DNA from: Symbiodinium natans
Taxonomy: Eukaryota > Sar > Dinophyceae > Suessiales > Symbiodiniaceae
Assembly (NCBI GenBank): GCA_905221605.1
Contig: CAJNDS010002701.1
Span: 903,489-967,488 of the forward strand
Direction: 5' to 3'
DNA: 64,000 nt
Part shown: positions 52,045 to 61,499 of the stretch, in pieces
How positions within the stretch are numbered: position 1 is the stretch's first letter
Layout: each line of letters begins with the position of its first letter
Notes under the pieces: model-generated
What the model was told of the DNA's origin: nothing
The model's database searches: none
What the model saw: only the letters and a program-made list of their open reading frames with translations
Position numbers and translations under genes: made by a program

Positions 52045-54361
52045 GAGAGAGAGGGAGAGGTCCGAAGCAAGCCTCCCCAATCTTGTCTTGAACCAGGAGT
52101 AACCTAGGAATAAAAGGGGCGACCTTTTTGGTTTTAAAGGGGCTACTGAGGAGTCTTGTCATCCTCAGGCTCAGGGGCTTCTAGCCCTAAACCCTAAACC
52201 CTAAACCCTAAACCCTAAACCCTAAACCCTAAACCCTAAACCCTAAACCCTAAACCCTAAACCCTAAACCCTAAACCCCCTAAACCCTAAACCCTAAACC
52301 CTAAACCCTAAACCCCTAACCCTAAACCCTAAACCCTAAACCCTAAACCCTAAACCCTAAACCCAAACCCTACACCCTAAACCTTCTGGCATGACACCCC
52401 ACCTGGCCATCGAAGACACATGCAGGCAAAGCTGCGACGCGCTGAACCTCGGAGGCTGAAACTGCATGGAAACTTACAACGCCCCCCTCTCCCAACCAGC
52501 CGAAGAAAACAGTGAAGGTGCGAAACGGGTTTAGGGTTTAGGGTTTAGGGTTTAGGGTTTAGGGTTAGGGTTTCGGGTTTCGGGTTTAGGGCTACAACTA
52601 CACTACCTACGAGCGCCTTTTGCAGATCCAACCCCTGCAACACTGCAGGGGCGCAAGGACCTGAGCCGCCGGCTCCTCCAAGCGGAGAGCCGTCTGCTGC
52701 AAGATGGCATCCACAGCAGAGGGCACCTCAGCTTCGACTCTTTGCTTAAGAGCCCCCCCCCCCCCCCAAGATAAGTACTCCCTATAAATTGCCCTTCTAA
52801 GGAAGAAAGTCGGGGTGGGGGGGGGGGGGTTCTTGAAGCAAATAGTACATAGTCAGCTAGGGCCATGGGCTGAAATCTAAGCCTTCCCGGGTTGAACCTT
52901 GGGAGGATCTCCGGGTTTGCAAGAGACACGAGCTTGACTCCTACAAAACTACTACTTGCTAAAGAACCCCCAAAAAATGAAAAAAACATCCTCCTTATAA
53001 GGGCAGCATGGGGATTTTCGTTCCTAATTTTTGGAGATTCTTAAGCAAATAGTAGAAAAGGCCCCAGCGGCCGGCCTGCTTGAATCCTGTACATGAGGGT
53101 TAACGAAAACAAGGGACCCCTAAAATATGCACCCAAGTAGCAGGATTCCCTGATCATGAGGACCCCAACAAGTACCCCTAAAGTCGGAAATCCCCCACGT
53201 TGAAGCTGTCTGCCTTTTTGTCCGACAGGGCCCTGACGTGACACCGAGTCCGGGCGTAGGCATCCAAGAGGAGGACCAAGTCGTTGACGGCACAGGACGA
53301 CCTTGGGGCGCAAGGCTCTGGGTTTGCAACTTCCCGTTGCCTCCGGACCTATCTCAGAACTAAGCCGCAACATGAACCCCCCATTCTCAAATGGGTTGGA
53401 CTCGGCAAGGTGTGTCCACACAGTCGTTGGATTTAGTTGTGGGGGAGGTGAGTGTTTAGGTGCTGCTGCTGCTATAGGGCCTGGCTCCTGGGCAGCTGAA
53501 CACTTCTTGCCTTGAGGAGAGTTCACAGCGTGCTCAGAGGTGTAGATCTGTCAGGGTCCCTTGGGCCCTGGTTTTTGCCACATGGCGTGTTTCTGCATAA
53601 AGCTTCAGGTGTTTCTGTCTGCCTTTGCAGGCTGAGGGGTAATTATAGGCCAGTGTTTGGGGTGGTTCCAACTGGTGACAGCCGGGGCCGCAACATCGTG
53701 CCCACGACTCGAGGAGCCATTGCCACACAGAGATCCTGGAGAGGCGCCATTTCAAGGGCCCATTGTTGGGTAACCTTCGTGGTAACCCTAAAACCCTAAA
53801 CCCTAAATCCTAAACTCTAAACCCTAAACCCCGATGTATCAAGCCGAAGCTCCCCCAACCACCCTCCCAGCCCCTTTCCCAACGCTACCCCCTTCCAAGC
53901 TCCCTCGACTGGGTCATGGCTTGGCTTTTCCGCCACACAGAATGGAATCCTCTTTCCAAAACCTGGACTCCTCGAAACCGATCCCGACAACTCGAACACA
54001 AAAACTGGTACCTTTAAACCCTATGTAAACCCTTAAGACCTCATAAGCCCTTATAGGGTTTGTACTATAAACTCCCACAAACCCTCAACTCCCCCTAGCG
54101 TGGTCTGATCCGCCTCACGTAGGCAGCCAACCTCCGCCAAGGCCTGGCCTGGGAAAGAAACAGAAGAGTAATAATAAGAATAAACACCAGGCGCGGGACC
54201 ATGGGTAACAGGAGATTGGCGGCTTGAAAGGTAGAATTTGGGCCATGAAGCGGAAGACGACAACAAGACTGTAGCACCACACACGTTTCTGATACCTTGA
54301 TGAATATACACACGCGGCGACATGAAAGCAACAGTGAAATTGATGTGCATTTCCTTCTGTC
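51387..54361 (-). CDS. Multi-exon gene built from repeat introns
   Basis: Best chain in sense order: 54358-54296, 54148-54083, 54004-53830, 53735-about 53580, 53348-53199, 53086-about 53047, then exons around 52990-52840, 52730-52620, 52470-52383, 52090-51806, 51735-51650, and a last exon 51431-51387 (TGA). The first five junctions agree in phase: GTATCA...CCCAG, GTTTGTGG...ACCAG, GTTTAGGG...CTCCAG and GTGGGGGATTTCC...TGTACAG. Peptides look real: LAEVGCLREADQTTL, FGKRIPFCVAEKPSHDPVEG, QWLLESWARCC, AVNDLVLLLDAYARTRCHVR, VSLANPEILPRF, DAILQQTALRLEEPAAQVLA, ADQSLAAEERLLISIADKFA. The end of the fourth exon and the last four joins are less certain. Introns are telomeric tracts or family B and H elements. 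It may be two genes, because the frame at 53735 also reaches a TGA at 53534. Function unknown. Confidence 0.5.
51978..52071. repeat. GA/CT microsatellite
   Basis: GA repeats with AGG interruptions on the plus strand. On the minus strand the surrounding frame (52080-51745) stays open through it, reading alternating Ser-Leu, so it could be translated or could be the pyrimidine tract of an intron ending CACGGAGCAG. Confidence 0.9.
52184..52383. repeat. Telomeric array, about 28 units, intronic
   Basis: CCCTAAA units with a few one-base variants. Its right edge is the donor of the exon ending at 52383 (AGAAG|GTTTAGGG in sense). Confidence 0.95.
52740..52850. repeat. Family H element with C and G runs
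   Basis: Minus-strand sense begins GTACTATTTGCTTCAAGAAC then a long C-run; the far end is a G-run, then CTCTTAAGCAAAGAG. Arms GCTT(C)AAGAACCCC and GGGGCTCTTAAGC are inverted. Treating |GCTTCAAG...CTCTTAAG| as a GC-AG intron keeps the frame between the exons on each side. Confidence 0.7.
52947..53056. repeat. Family H element
   Basis: Inverted ends ACTACTACTTGCTAAAGAAC and GAGATTCTTAAGCAAATAGTAG on the plus strand. On the minus strand, |GCTTAAGAATC...GGTTCTTTAG| can be removed as a GC-AG intron with the frame kept. Confidence 0.75.
53087..53198 (-). repeat. Family B element acting as an intron
   Basis: In sense it begins GTGGGGGATTTCCGACTTTA GG and ends CGTTAACCCTCATGTACAG, 112 nt, with the imperfect inverted ends of family B. 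The exon before it (AVNDLVLLLDAYARTRCHVR...KKADSFN) ends in phase 0 right at its first base, and the sequence after it (GAT TCA AGC...) is open in phase 0. Confidence 0.7.
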
Positions 54362-54366
54362 ACTCT

Positions 54367-54480
54367 TCTGGGGTTTCCGAAACAGGGGGTACCGGGTACC
54401 CTTTTTGGGAAGCCCCTTTTAAGGGGATTCTATTCTATTTGGGTTACAAAGGGGGTAGCCCTATTTTGGGACATATTCCA
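54367..54480. repeat. Family B element
   Basis: GGGGTTTCCGAAACAGGGGG to CCCTATTTTGGGACA, 114 bp. On the minus strand its end reads TTTCGGAAACCCCAG, an AG at the element boundary, just before the exon at 54358-54296. Confidence 0.8.
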
Positions 54481-54481
54481 G

Positions 54482-55420
54482 GGCGGATGCGCGAGACGGC
54501 TCCAAGAACTCCAAGACTGCACATACGACTAGAGCATGGGCACTGTTTCGCCTCAATTTTGACCCGTTTACACCCTAGATCAACCAACCCATCAGTCACT
54601 TGTGCTATGAAACTGAGAGCTGTTCTGACTCAATGACTGGGGCCGGTGCTCAGCAGGGCAAAGTCCGCCGCGGACCAGTCGACGAGGTTCCTCCGCCATG
54701 GAGGTGCTCTGATTAGTTGCTTGGGGCTTCTCGGCCGGGCATCCTCCTCCCCTCCCTTCCGAAAACTTTCCCGGTCAAAAGAGATCGAAACATCCATGCC
54801 CGGAGCCTCCCACAAGCTCTTCACACGCTGTACAGCCCAAGGGCTGAGGAGGGCTTGTTTTGTTGAGGCAGGAGCACACTTCGAAGGGTTTCTGCGAACT
54901 CCGCCCCCGGCACGCGAAAGAAAGAACGTGGAAACTCTGCAAACCCCCTGAAATTCCCTCAATAACGAGCCCCAACCCGCAGCAGGAACGATCTAACCGA
55001 TGCAATCCACACTGCTCGCCTATAGGGTGGAACAATCCCAAGAACAGCGCAAGCAAGCTCCTGAGCACCGTAGCCGTCAAGCGCTGGAAAAGCCGGACGT
55101 GCTTCCTGCAGTTGAGCGTTGCCCAAAACCTAAGCCCTGCACCATGGGCACCCTGAACCATCTGCAGCCCAAGCCATTTACACACAGACAAACAGCCACA
55201 CTCACCCTAAACTCCTAAATCTCCAAATCCCTACAATCGACTCTTGGGGGCCGTTCGGCTTTTGTGAGGCCACCTTGCGGATATATTCACGTCACTAACC
55301 TCAGCTCCACCACCAGACACCTCGAGCAAGTGCAATCGGTTGAGGGCTCAAGTTTTGGGGTGAGGTTTAATCCTAAACCCTAAACCCTAAACCCTAAACC
55401 CTAAACCCTAAACCCCAAAC
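54482..55420. other. Unassigned, few telomeric units
   Basis: About 900 bases with almost no telomeric units. Long frames exist on both strands (54646-54951 plus; 55191-54775 minus). The minus frame includes KHVRLFQRLTATVLRSLLAL but also Cys-rich, Pro-rich sections. I cannot choose. Confidence 0.35.
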
Positions 55421-55482
55421 CCCGCCCCGAAGCTCGCCTCTGCACCAGCGCAAAGTTCTCCACGATCCGCAGAATCTCCTGT
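55421..55482 (-). CDS. Exon ending on GTTTGGGG
   Basis: One nt, 20 codons and 1 nt (QEILRIVENFALVQRRASGR), acceptor AAGCCGCAG, donor GCGGG|GTTTGGGG followed by GTTTAGGG units. Clear amphipathic helix. Function unknown. Confidence 0.5.
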
Positions 55483-55689
55483 CTGCGGCTTGAGGTGCTT
55501 CTCAGACCATGGTTTAGGGTTTAGGGTTTAGGGTTAGGGTGTAGGGTTTAGGGTTTAGGAATTCTGTCTTTCGATCAACCTGAAGCCACATGTAAAAGAA
55601 AGCCCCCCCTTCCCCCGAACTTCCCCAATCATTCTACGCAGCGACATCCTGCACTGCCTCGCCACCCCTAAACCCTAAACCCTAAACCC

Positions 55690-57029
55690 TAATTCTGGCA
55701 TCCACTATCTCCCACTCCTTTCCAGATAAATGGGCACGATGATCCAGAGAGCGTGCGAGCAGTAGACCATAAATGCGTCTGGCTGCTGGTTAGAGACCAC
55801 ATGCACAGGAAAAAACTCATCTGGCCAGCCTGTACAATGCTGAACACTGCTGCCATGCGCCAGGCAGAGGTATCCCGGGGGTGGGATGGGTCGGGCAGCA
55901 AAGGAAAAAGGTTCAGGCACCCTGCAAAACCTTGAGTGAAAAGGTTTATGCACAGCATTGCAACGTCGATTTCCCTTACTGGCTTAGCACATGCTGACGA
56001 GTAGGATAGCGAAGTGCTCGACGTTCAGCTTGAGTCTCCTCAGTCTGACACTCTACCTGAGAGGCCTTTCTGCGAGAATATCGCCTTCATTCTGCAATCC
56101 ACTATCTCCCACTCCTTTCCAGATAAATGGGCACGATGATCCAGAGAGCGTGCGAGCAGTAGACCATAAAGGCAATCGACAAAACTGCTCCGTTTTGACC
56201 TGGTTTCGCCTGCGTCTGGCTGCTGGTTAGAGACCACATGCACAGGAAAAACTCATCTGGCCAGCCTGTACAATGCTGAACACTGCTGCCATGAGCCAGG
56301 CAGAGGTGTCCCAACCCTCCAGCACTGGACTTCCACGAAGGCCGAAGAAAGTTGAAGCAGTTTGCTGGGCCATGAAGGTGCAGGCAAAAATGCACAACAG
56401 CAGCATGGCGAGGGCCGCCGTCAATTGTAGGAGAAAGCGCCAGAGCGCACGCGGGGGTCACAGCCCGCGTAGCCCACCTCTCAAGGTACAAAACTCAGGC
56501 CCTGCCTCCGGGCCTGAACCAGTGGCCACCATCGTTGGCCAAGTGTCAAGGTTTCCGGTAGCTTGAGAGAGCGCGTCAGCCAGTCGCCTGTACATTGAAT
56601 TCAGGAACCAGAGCGACCACAGTCCAGAAACGCGAGGCCAGAACAGCGCTTCGGCGGCCAGAGCCGCAGCTCCTTATCCAATCCTAACGCAGTCCAAATG
56701 CAACCAGAAGGGAACAAAGGCCATGGAACTGGAAAGTGAGTCAGCTGAACCACCACGTATGCGGCCCACGCAGGTGGGAGCGGCCAGGCAGATCTGTAAC
56801 ACTGTATCAACTGCAGACCACCCGCCATGGCTGGAGGGCAGCAAAGGAAAAGGTTCAGGCACCCTGCAAAACCTTGAGTGAAAAGGTTTATGCACAGCAT
56901 TGCAACGTCGATTTCCCTTACTGGCTTAGCACACGCTGACGAGTAGGATAACGAAGTGCTCGACGTTCAGCTTGAGTCTCCTCAGTCTGACACTCTACCT
57001 GAAAGGCCGTTCTGCGAGAATATCGCCTT
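55690..57029 (-). pseudogene. Duplicated, broken membrane-protein gene
   Basis: Two modules recur. Module A (55711-55880 and 56099-56315) codes part of a hydrophobic protein (AAVFSIVQAGQMSF...). Module B (55896-56096 and 56837-57029) holds a possible last exon (LKLNVEHFAILLVSMC, then stop). The fuller copy reads from about 56672 downward: AALAAEALFWPRVSGLWSLW, then after an in-frame TGA (56460-56458) LLQLTAALAMLLLCIFACTF, then LMAAVFSIVQAGQMSF, then a frameshift because the T-run has 5 bases where the other copy has 6. The other copy lacks 40 nt (present at about 56180-56219). Neither copy is intact. The outer ends of the duplication are telomeric tracts (55668-55693 and 57029-57075). Several membrane helices; family not recognised. 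Confidence 0.65.
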
Positions 57030-57086
57030 CAACCCTAAACCCTAAACCCGAAACCCTAAACCCGAAACCCTAACCCCCCAAAACAC

Positions 57087-57190
57087 CTCTTCTCGACACG
57101 CCGGTGTGCCGGCCTCCTTCTTTGTGGCTTTGGCCATGGAGGGGATGTCACGGTAGGGGCCCCAGAAGCCCTGGCAGACTCTCGTCGTGC
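57087..57190 (-). CDS. Internal exon, unknown protein
   Basis: The minus-strand frame VCQGFWGPYRDIPSMAKATK then KEAGTPACREE ends GAAGAG|GTGTTTTGGGG, a donor merging into GTTAGGGTTTCGGG units. The acceptor is probably CACGACGAG near 57190. Convincing peptide, function unknown. Confidence 0.5.
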
Positions 57191-57199
57191 GGAGTGTTG

Positions 57200-58460
57200 G
57201 GAGCTTGGGGCATGAGGCTTGAAGAGTTCGGGCCTTTGAGGGGGCTTAGGGTTTAGGGTTTAGGGTTTAGGGTTTCGGGTTTCGGGTTTCGGGTTGCGGG
57301 GATGGGGCGGGAGGGCGGTGCGTGTTGTTTAGGGCCACGGGCTTTTTGGAAGTCTAGGGGTGCGGAATAAGGGCCAGAGTGCTGAGCACCAAAGCTGATA
57401 TGAGCAGCTCAACCCAGATCAAAGCAACCCTCGCCGACCCAATCACAGACCCAGCCCTCACACCGGGCTCGAATCCTAGGATCCTAAACCCCAAACCCTA
57501 AACCCGAAACCCGAAACCCTAAAGCCTCTCACAAACTGCACTCAATGGATGCCATGCCAGAAGATCTTTACTTAAGAGCCATGCAAACCTCAATGGACTT
57601 CTGCAGATCGCATTTTCCTTCAGCCCTGAAGTCTAGACTCGAAAAACCCAAGCCTTCGGCCACAGGGACTCGGGACAATGGGAGAGCTACCGGCAGAAAA
57701 AAGCCCTAAACCCCTATTTCTTCTGTGCACCTTTTTTACTCTAGCCTCAACTTCTAAACGGCCTCCACCACGAACCTCACCACTAACAAAGCTTAAACCC
57801 CCAAGACGCCAAATCCCGAACCCTATACCCTGAACACCCAAACCCGAAACCCTAAACCCCAAACTCTATCCCTAAACCCCAAACCAAACCCAAACCCCAA
57901 ACCAAACCCCAAACCCTAAACCCTAAACCCATAACCCATAACCACAAACCCTAAACCCCAAACCGCTAAACCCGTAACTCTAAACCCCAAACCCCCCAAA
58001 CCCCAAACCCCAAACCCCCCAAACCCTAAACCCTAAACCCCAAACCCTAATCCTGAACCCCTAAGCCCCCAAAACTCCGGACCTTAAACCCCTAAGCCCA
58101 AACCCTAAACCCTAAACCCCAAACCCTAGATCCCAACAAGGAGCCTCATTGAGATCGCCCGGCTCCAGGGCGAGGTCGGCTTCGTGGGCCCAGTCCTCCG
58201 GCCTCACAGGAGTTTTTTTTGGGGGTTTGGGGGTTTAGGGTTTAGGGGTTTAGGGTTTAGGGGTTTGGGCTTTCGGGGTTTAGGGTTTAGGGGGGTTTGG
58301 AGGTTTAGGGGTGTAGGGGAAGATTTGGTTTGGGACCCGGAGCCGTAAGGGATGGAGGGCGGGTAGTGGGAATTCGTTGGGCCTTGGCGGCGAAGGGCTC
58401 AGGATTGGGCATTTTGGACTCTGAAGTACTGAAGTTTAGCGATCAAAACCCCACACCCAA
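57200..58460. other. Telomeric-variant tracts, weak exon candidates
   Basis: 57240-57295 and 57480-57525 are degenerate tracts. 57840-58130 is a 290-base mosaic of CCCCAAA and CCCTAAA units. 58210-58310 is a TTTAGGGG/TTTGGGGG mosaic. Possible minus exons near 57560-57620 (CDLQKSIE before GTTTGC) and 58330-58425 (frames with NPEPFAAKAQRIPTTRPPS or PSPPRPNEFPLPALHPLRLR) are not firm. Confidence 0.5.
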
Positions 58461-58462
58461 AC

Positions 58463-58599
58463 CGGTAGCTCGTTGTACCACACGGCGAGAAAGCCGTCTG
58501 TAAGCCCCCGGCAGGTCCAAAACCTGTGCAGACTTTCGGGCTGTTGGGGTCTGGAGTTCAGGGCGAGGGCAATCGCGCTAGGAGAAAGAACCGCTTGAC
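58463..58599 (-). CDS. Exon ending on GTTTGGGTG
   Basis: Two nt and 45 codons (LSPSAIALALNSRPQQPESL, HRFWTCRGLTDGFLAVWYNE), acceptor CTCATCTGCAG, donor CTACCG|GTTTGGGTG. Its 2-nt start completes the 1-nt end of 59200-59259. A family B half-element lies just upstream (58623-58682). Function unknown. Confidence 0.55.
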
Positions 58600-58929
58600 C
58601 TGCAGATGAGTCGGCAACCAGACATATTTGGGAGGTTCGAAAATAGGGGTACCCTTTTGGGGGGTCCATTCTATCTGGGGTATAAGCCAGTTGAAACAGC
58701 TGCTGCAAAGCCAACACAGGCTTCGATCGGCATCTTGACTAAGCATCGGAAGCACGTTGCTGGAACTGGCTTGGGCATAGAGGACAAGACTCACCCATGA
58801 CTTCTAGCTGAACTGCCTCGTCTTATCATGGTCATCATGCACAAGCAAGCGCCTGAGTTGAAAGGGGCTTGCCACAGCTTACAGTGGCCTCTGCCGGAAG
58901 ATCGGCTCGATCTGTCAGGCCTCAGGAAG

Positions 58930-59015
58930 CCAGACCCACGAGTAACTTTTGGAAAGAAGGGGGGGTATAAGGGAGCCGGAACCCCAAAAAAAGGGAACAA
59001 GGGCCTACTCTGAGG
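58930..59015. repeat. Possible family D relative
   Basis: CAGACCCACGAGTAACTTTTGG, TATAAGGGAGCC, CCCCAAAAAAAGGGAACAAG GGCCTACTC follow the order of motifs in the family D copy at 45330, with a large central difference. Confidence 0.5.
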
Positions 59016-59199
59016 CCTCAGGAAGACATTTTAGGCCAAGAGTCTACAAAGCAAAGATGCTTCGTCGCCTCATCGGGGTTAAAGCGCGCGAGCCCCCAAA
59101 CCCTCGACTTACACCCTCCAACCACTTCAAAAGCCCTCCCCCCAAACCCTAAACCCTAAACCCTAAACCCTTGAAAGAAAAGGCCTCTGGGAACCCTAC

Positions 59200-59259
59200 C
59201 TGGAAAAGCAGGCCTCACGTCAACCGCCTCGGGCGGGGCGCTGTTTTGGTTCGGGCTGC
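59200..59259 (-). CDS. Small internal exon
   Basis: Two nt, 19 codons and 1 nt (SPNQNSAPPEAVDVRPAFP), acceptor CAATTAAAAG, donor CCAG|GTAGGGTTC. It joins the exon at 58463-58599 in phase. Pro/Asn-rich linker, function unknown. Confidence 0.5.
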
Positions 59260-59953
59260 CTTTTAATTGGGTTTGGGGTTTAGGGTTTAGGGTTTATAGG
59301 GTTTAGGGTTTAGGATTTAAGGTTTAGGGTTTAGGGTTTAGGGTTATTAAGTGCTGCTGAGGCGGTTCGGGCTCAAGCTGGCCCCTTCTTCAGGGCTACG
59401 ACCTTAGTAGGGTGAATACTTGGTTGCTGGGCTTCGGGTTTTGGGGTTTGGGGTTGGGGTTGAGGGTTTAGGGCAAACCCTGAACCCGAAGGGTTTTCAA
59501 AGCGGGGAGGAAGAATGACAGGGTGTCCTCGGCCTTCTTGAGAGTTTTGGGGTTTGCGCCCTGGGTTGGGACTTTTATGCCGTAAGATCCTCCTAAACCC
59601 AATGAGGTAATGAGGTAAAGGGCATGTTAACAGTTTATACGGCTGAGGGAGAATGTTTAAAACATGTCCCAACATCCTATCTAGGGGCTGTGGAGCCACC
59701 CTGTGCGGATGAAGGAGCTGGCCTGTGCGGTGGAGAAACCCCGCGCTGATCTCTGTAGATGCCTGAACGTGTTGGGTTGAGAGTTTGGGGCTTAGGGTGC
59801 AGGGTGCTGAACAGCCTCTGAACAAAAAAGGGTGTGCCTGACAAGCCCCCTCAGGGCCTCGACACCCTCCCTGAATCCGAAACCCCGAGCCACGGTTTAG
59901 GGTTTATAGCGTTTAGGGTTTAGGGTTTGGGGTTTGGGGTTTAGCATCTAAGC

Positions 59954-60118
59954 CCTGTCGCAAGCATGGCCTGCTGGCGTCCCGTTGCCAAGTAGCAGCC
60001 TGCTTCTGAGCTGAACAAGGGCTCAGTGAGTTCCGGGGCAGAGGCGTGACTACGGCCTCCGCCCTGTCTCTGAACCTGTTCGGCCTTGATCCTGCGCATC
60101 TGCGTACCGCACATGAAG
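59954..60118 (-). CDS. Exon with possible telomeric splice sites at both ends
   Basis: The peptide (RRIKAEQVQRQGGGRSHASA, ELTEPLFSSEAGCYLATGRQ) is clearly protein-like. The donor is ACAGG|GCTTAGATG, a GC donor in a degenerate telomeric unit. The acceptor is either GACGTTTTAG (start 60118) or GGTACGCAG (start 60099); the latter is in phase with the exon at 60326-60391. Function unknown. Confidence 0.55.
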
Positions 60119-60325
60119 CTAAAACGTCAAGTCCTCTCCGCACTCGCAAAATCTCGGGCAGGAACGCAGATTGTGAGCCCAACGAACCTTCAAAACCCTG
60201 AGCCCCCAACATGAGAAGCCCCTGATCCGAAAGATGGGTTCCTTAGACTCGTAGGAGGCCTGGGGCCGAGCCGCACGTAAGTGTCCTTAGCACGGGCAGA
60301 GAGGGTAGGGTTACCCAGCGCTTAC

Positions 60326-60391
60326 TGTGCCCCAAGGTCTGGGGCCCTCTGGGGAGGGGTCGCTGGGCCTCTTCATCACAAAGTCCAAGCA
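60326..60391 (-). CDS. Exon with consensus GTAAGC donor
   Basis: Twenty-two codons (CLDFVMKRPSDPSPEGPRPW then GT), acceptor TTTCGGGTTGAAG, which is degenerate telomeric sequence, and donor ACA|GTAAGCGC. Phase 0 at both ends. Function unknown. Confidence 0.55.
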
Positions 60392-60439
60392 CTTCAACCC
60401 GAAACCCCAAACCTCCACCGCGGGCCATCCCCACAAAAA

Positions 60440-60722
60440 CCCTAAACCCGAACTGCGATTCCGAAGATCCTAAAACCCCCTAGCAAACCCGAACTCAACC
60501 CACAAATCCTAGGAACCCCTAACCTGAGTTCTACCCCTAAAAACCCTAAACCCTAAACCCCAAACCCTAAACCCCAAACCCCAAACCCCAAACCCTAAAC
60601 CCTAAACCCTAAACCCCAAACCCTAAACCCTGGAGTTGGACTGAGCTCCCGGCTGCCAAGGAAGGCCCCGCGCTGGAGCCACGACATGAGCCAAGGCGCA
60701 CGGCTCCTGTGCCCACAAAGTG
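60440..60722. other. Telomeric mosaic and one ambiguous exon
   Basis: 60535-60632 mixes CCCTAAA and CCCCAAA. The patch 60633-60720 is open in all three minus frames and ends CTCCAGG|GTTTAGGG in sense, so it may be an exon, but I cannot choose the frame. Confidence 0.4.
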
Positions 60723-60805
60723 TAGGGTTTAGGGTTTAGGGTTTAGGGTTTAGGGTTTAGGGTTTAGGGTTTAGGGTTTAGGGTTTAGGGTTTAGGGTTT
60801 AGGGT
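60723..60805. repeat. Telomeric array, about 12 units
   Basis: Uninterrupted TTTAGGG on the plus strand, followed (60840-60885) by six TTCAGGG variant units. Confidence 0.95.
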
Positions 60806-61067
60806 GGGACGCCAAGGTCCGGGGTGTTGAGTGTAGGTTCAACGGTTCAGGGTTCAGGGTTCAGGGTTCAGGGTTCAGGGTTTAGGGTTTACGGTTCAGA
60901 GTCTTTGGGGTTGAGGGATTTTGGGCGTTGAGGGCGCTTCGGACTGGAGATGTAGGGTTTGAGGCTTGAGAACATGCCCAAGCGTCTCAGGAGATCTTCC
61001 GTCACGAAGAGAATCCACTGAGGCATGAACCTTGAGGATGTTCAGCCCTGAACCTCGCCAAAATGGC

Positions 61068-61180
61068 GGTAAACTCCAGAAAGTTAGAACATGGTTTAAG
61101 GATGATTAGAGCTGGGATTCCCTTTAGTATACCTTTTGGGGCATGGGGATAAGGCTGCTCCAACTTTGGGAGTTTACTGT
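61068..61180. repeat. Family E palindrome
   Basis: GGTAAACTCCAGAAAGTTAG and CTCCAACTTTGGGAGTTTAC are inverted ends. The interior matches 46030-46150 closely. No coding capacity. Confidence 0.9.
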
Positions 61181-61316
61181 GAACCCTAAACGCCTGTGTT
61201 CCGAAACCCCGAACCCTAAGCCTAAACACAAAAAAAACCTATGCCCCAAACCCTAACCAATTAAGAAGGTCAGACGAAGCGCCTTTGATGGGGCTGTGAC
61301 TTAAGAGCCCATGAAT

Positions 61317-61450
61317 TGGGATGTTCCCCCTTATATGCATGCCTCACCCACTGTTTGCTTAGGATCACCCCCCCCCCCCCCCCCCCAAAAAAAAAAAAAA
61401 AAAAAAGATACTAGTCCCCGTATTGCCCCAAAAAGGAAGAGTCTTTGGCA
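61317..61450. repeat. Family C stub fused to family H-like tract
   Basis: TTGGGATGTTCCCCCTTATA is the left arm of family C only. It is followed by CACTGTTTGCTTAGGATC, a run of 18 C and a run of about 20 A, as in family H. The fusion suggests one element was truncated by the other. Confidence 0.65.
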
Positions 61451-61499
61451 TCTTCTTGATTTCCACCCCTGCGGTCCTCCGGTCTCTTCGGATGAATCG

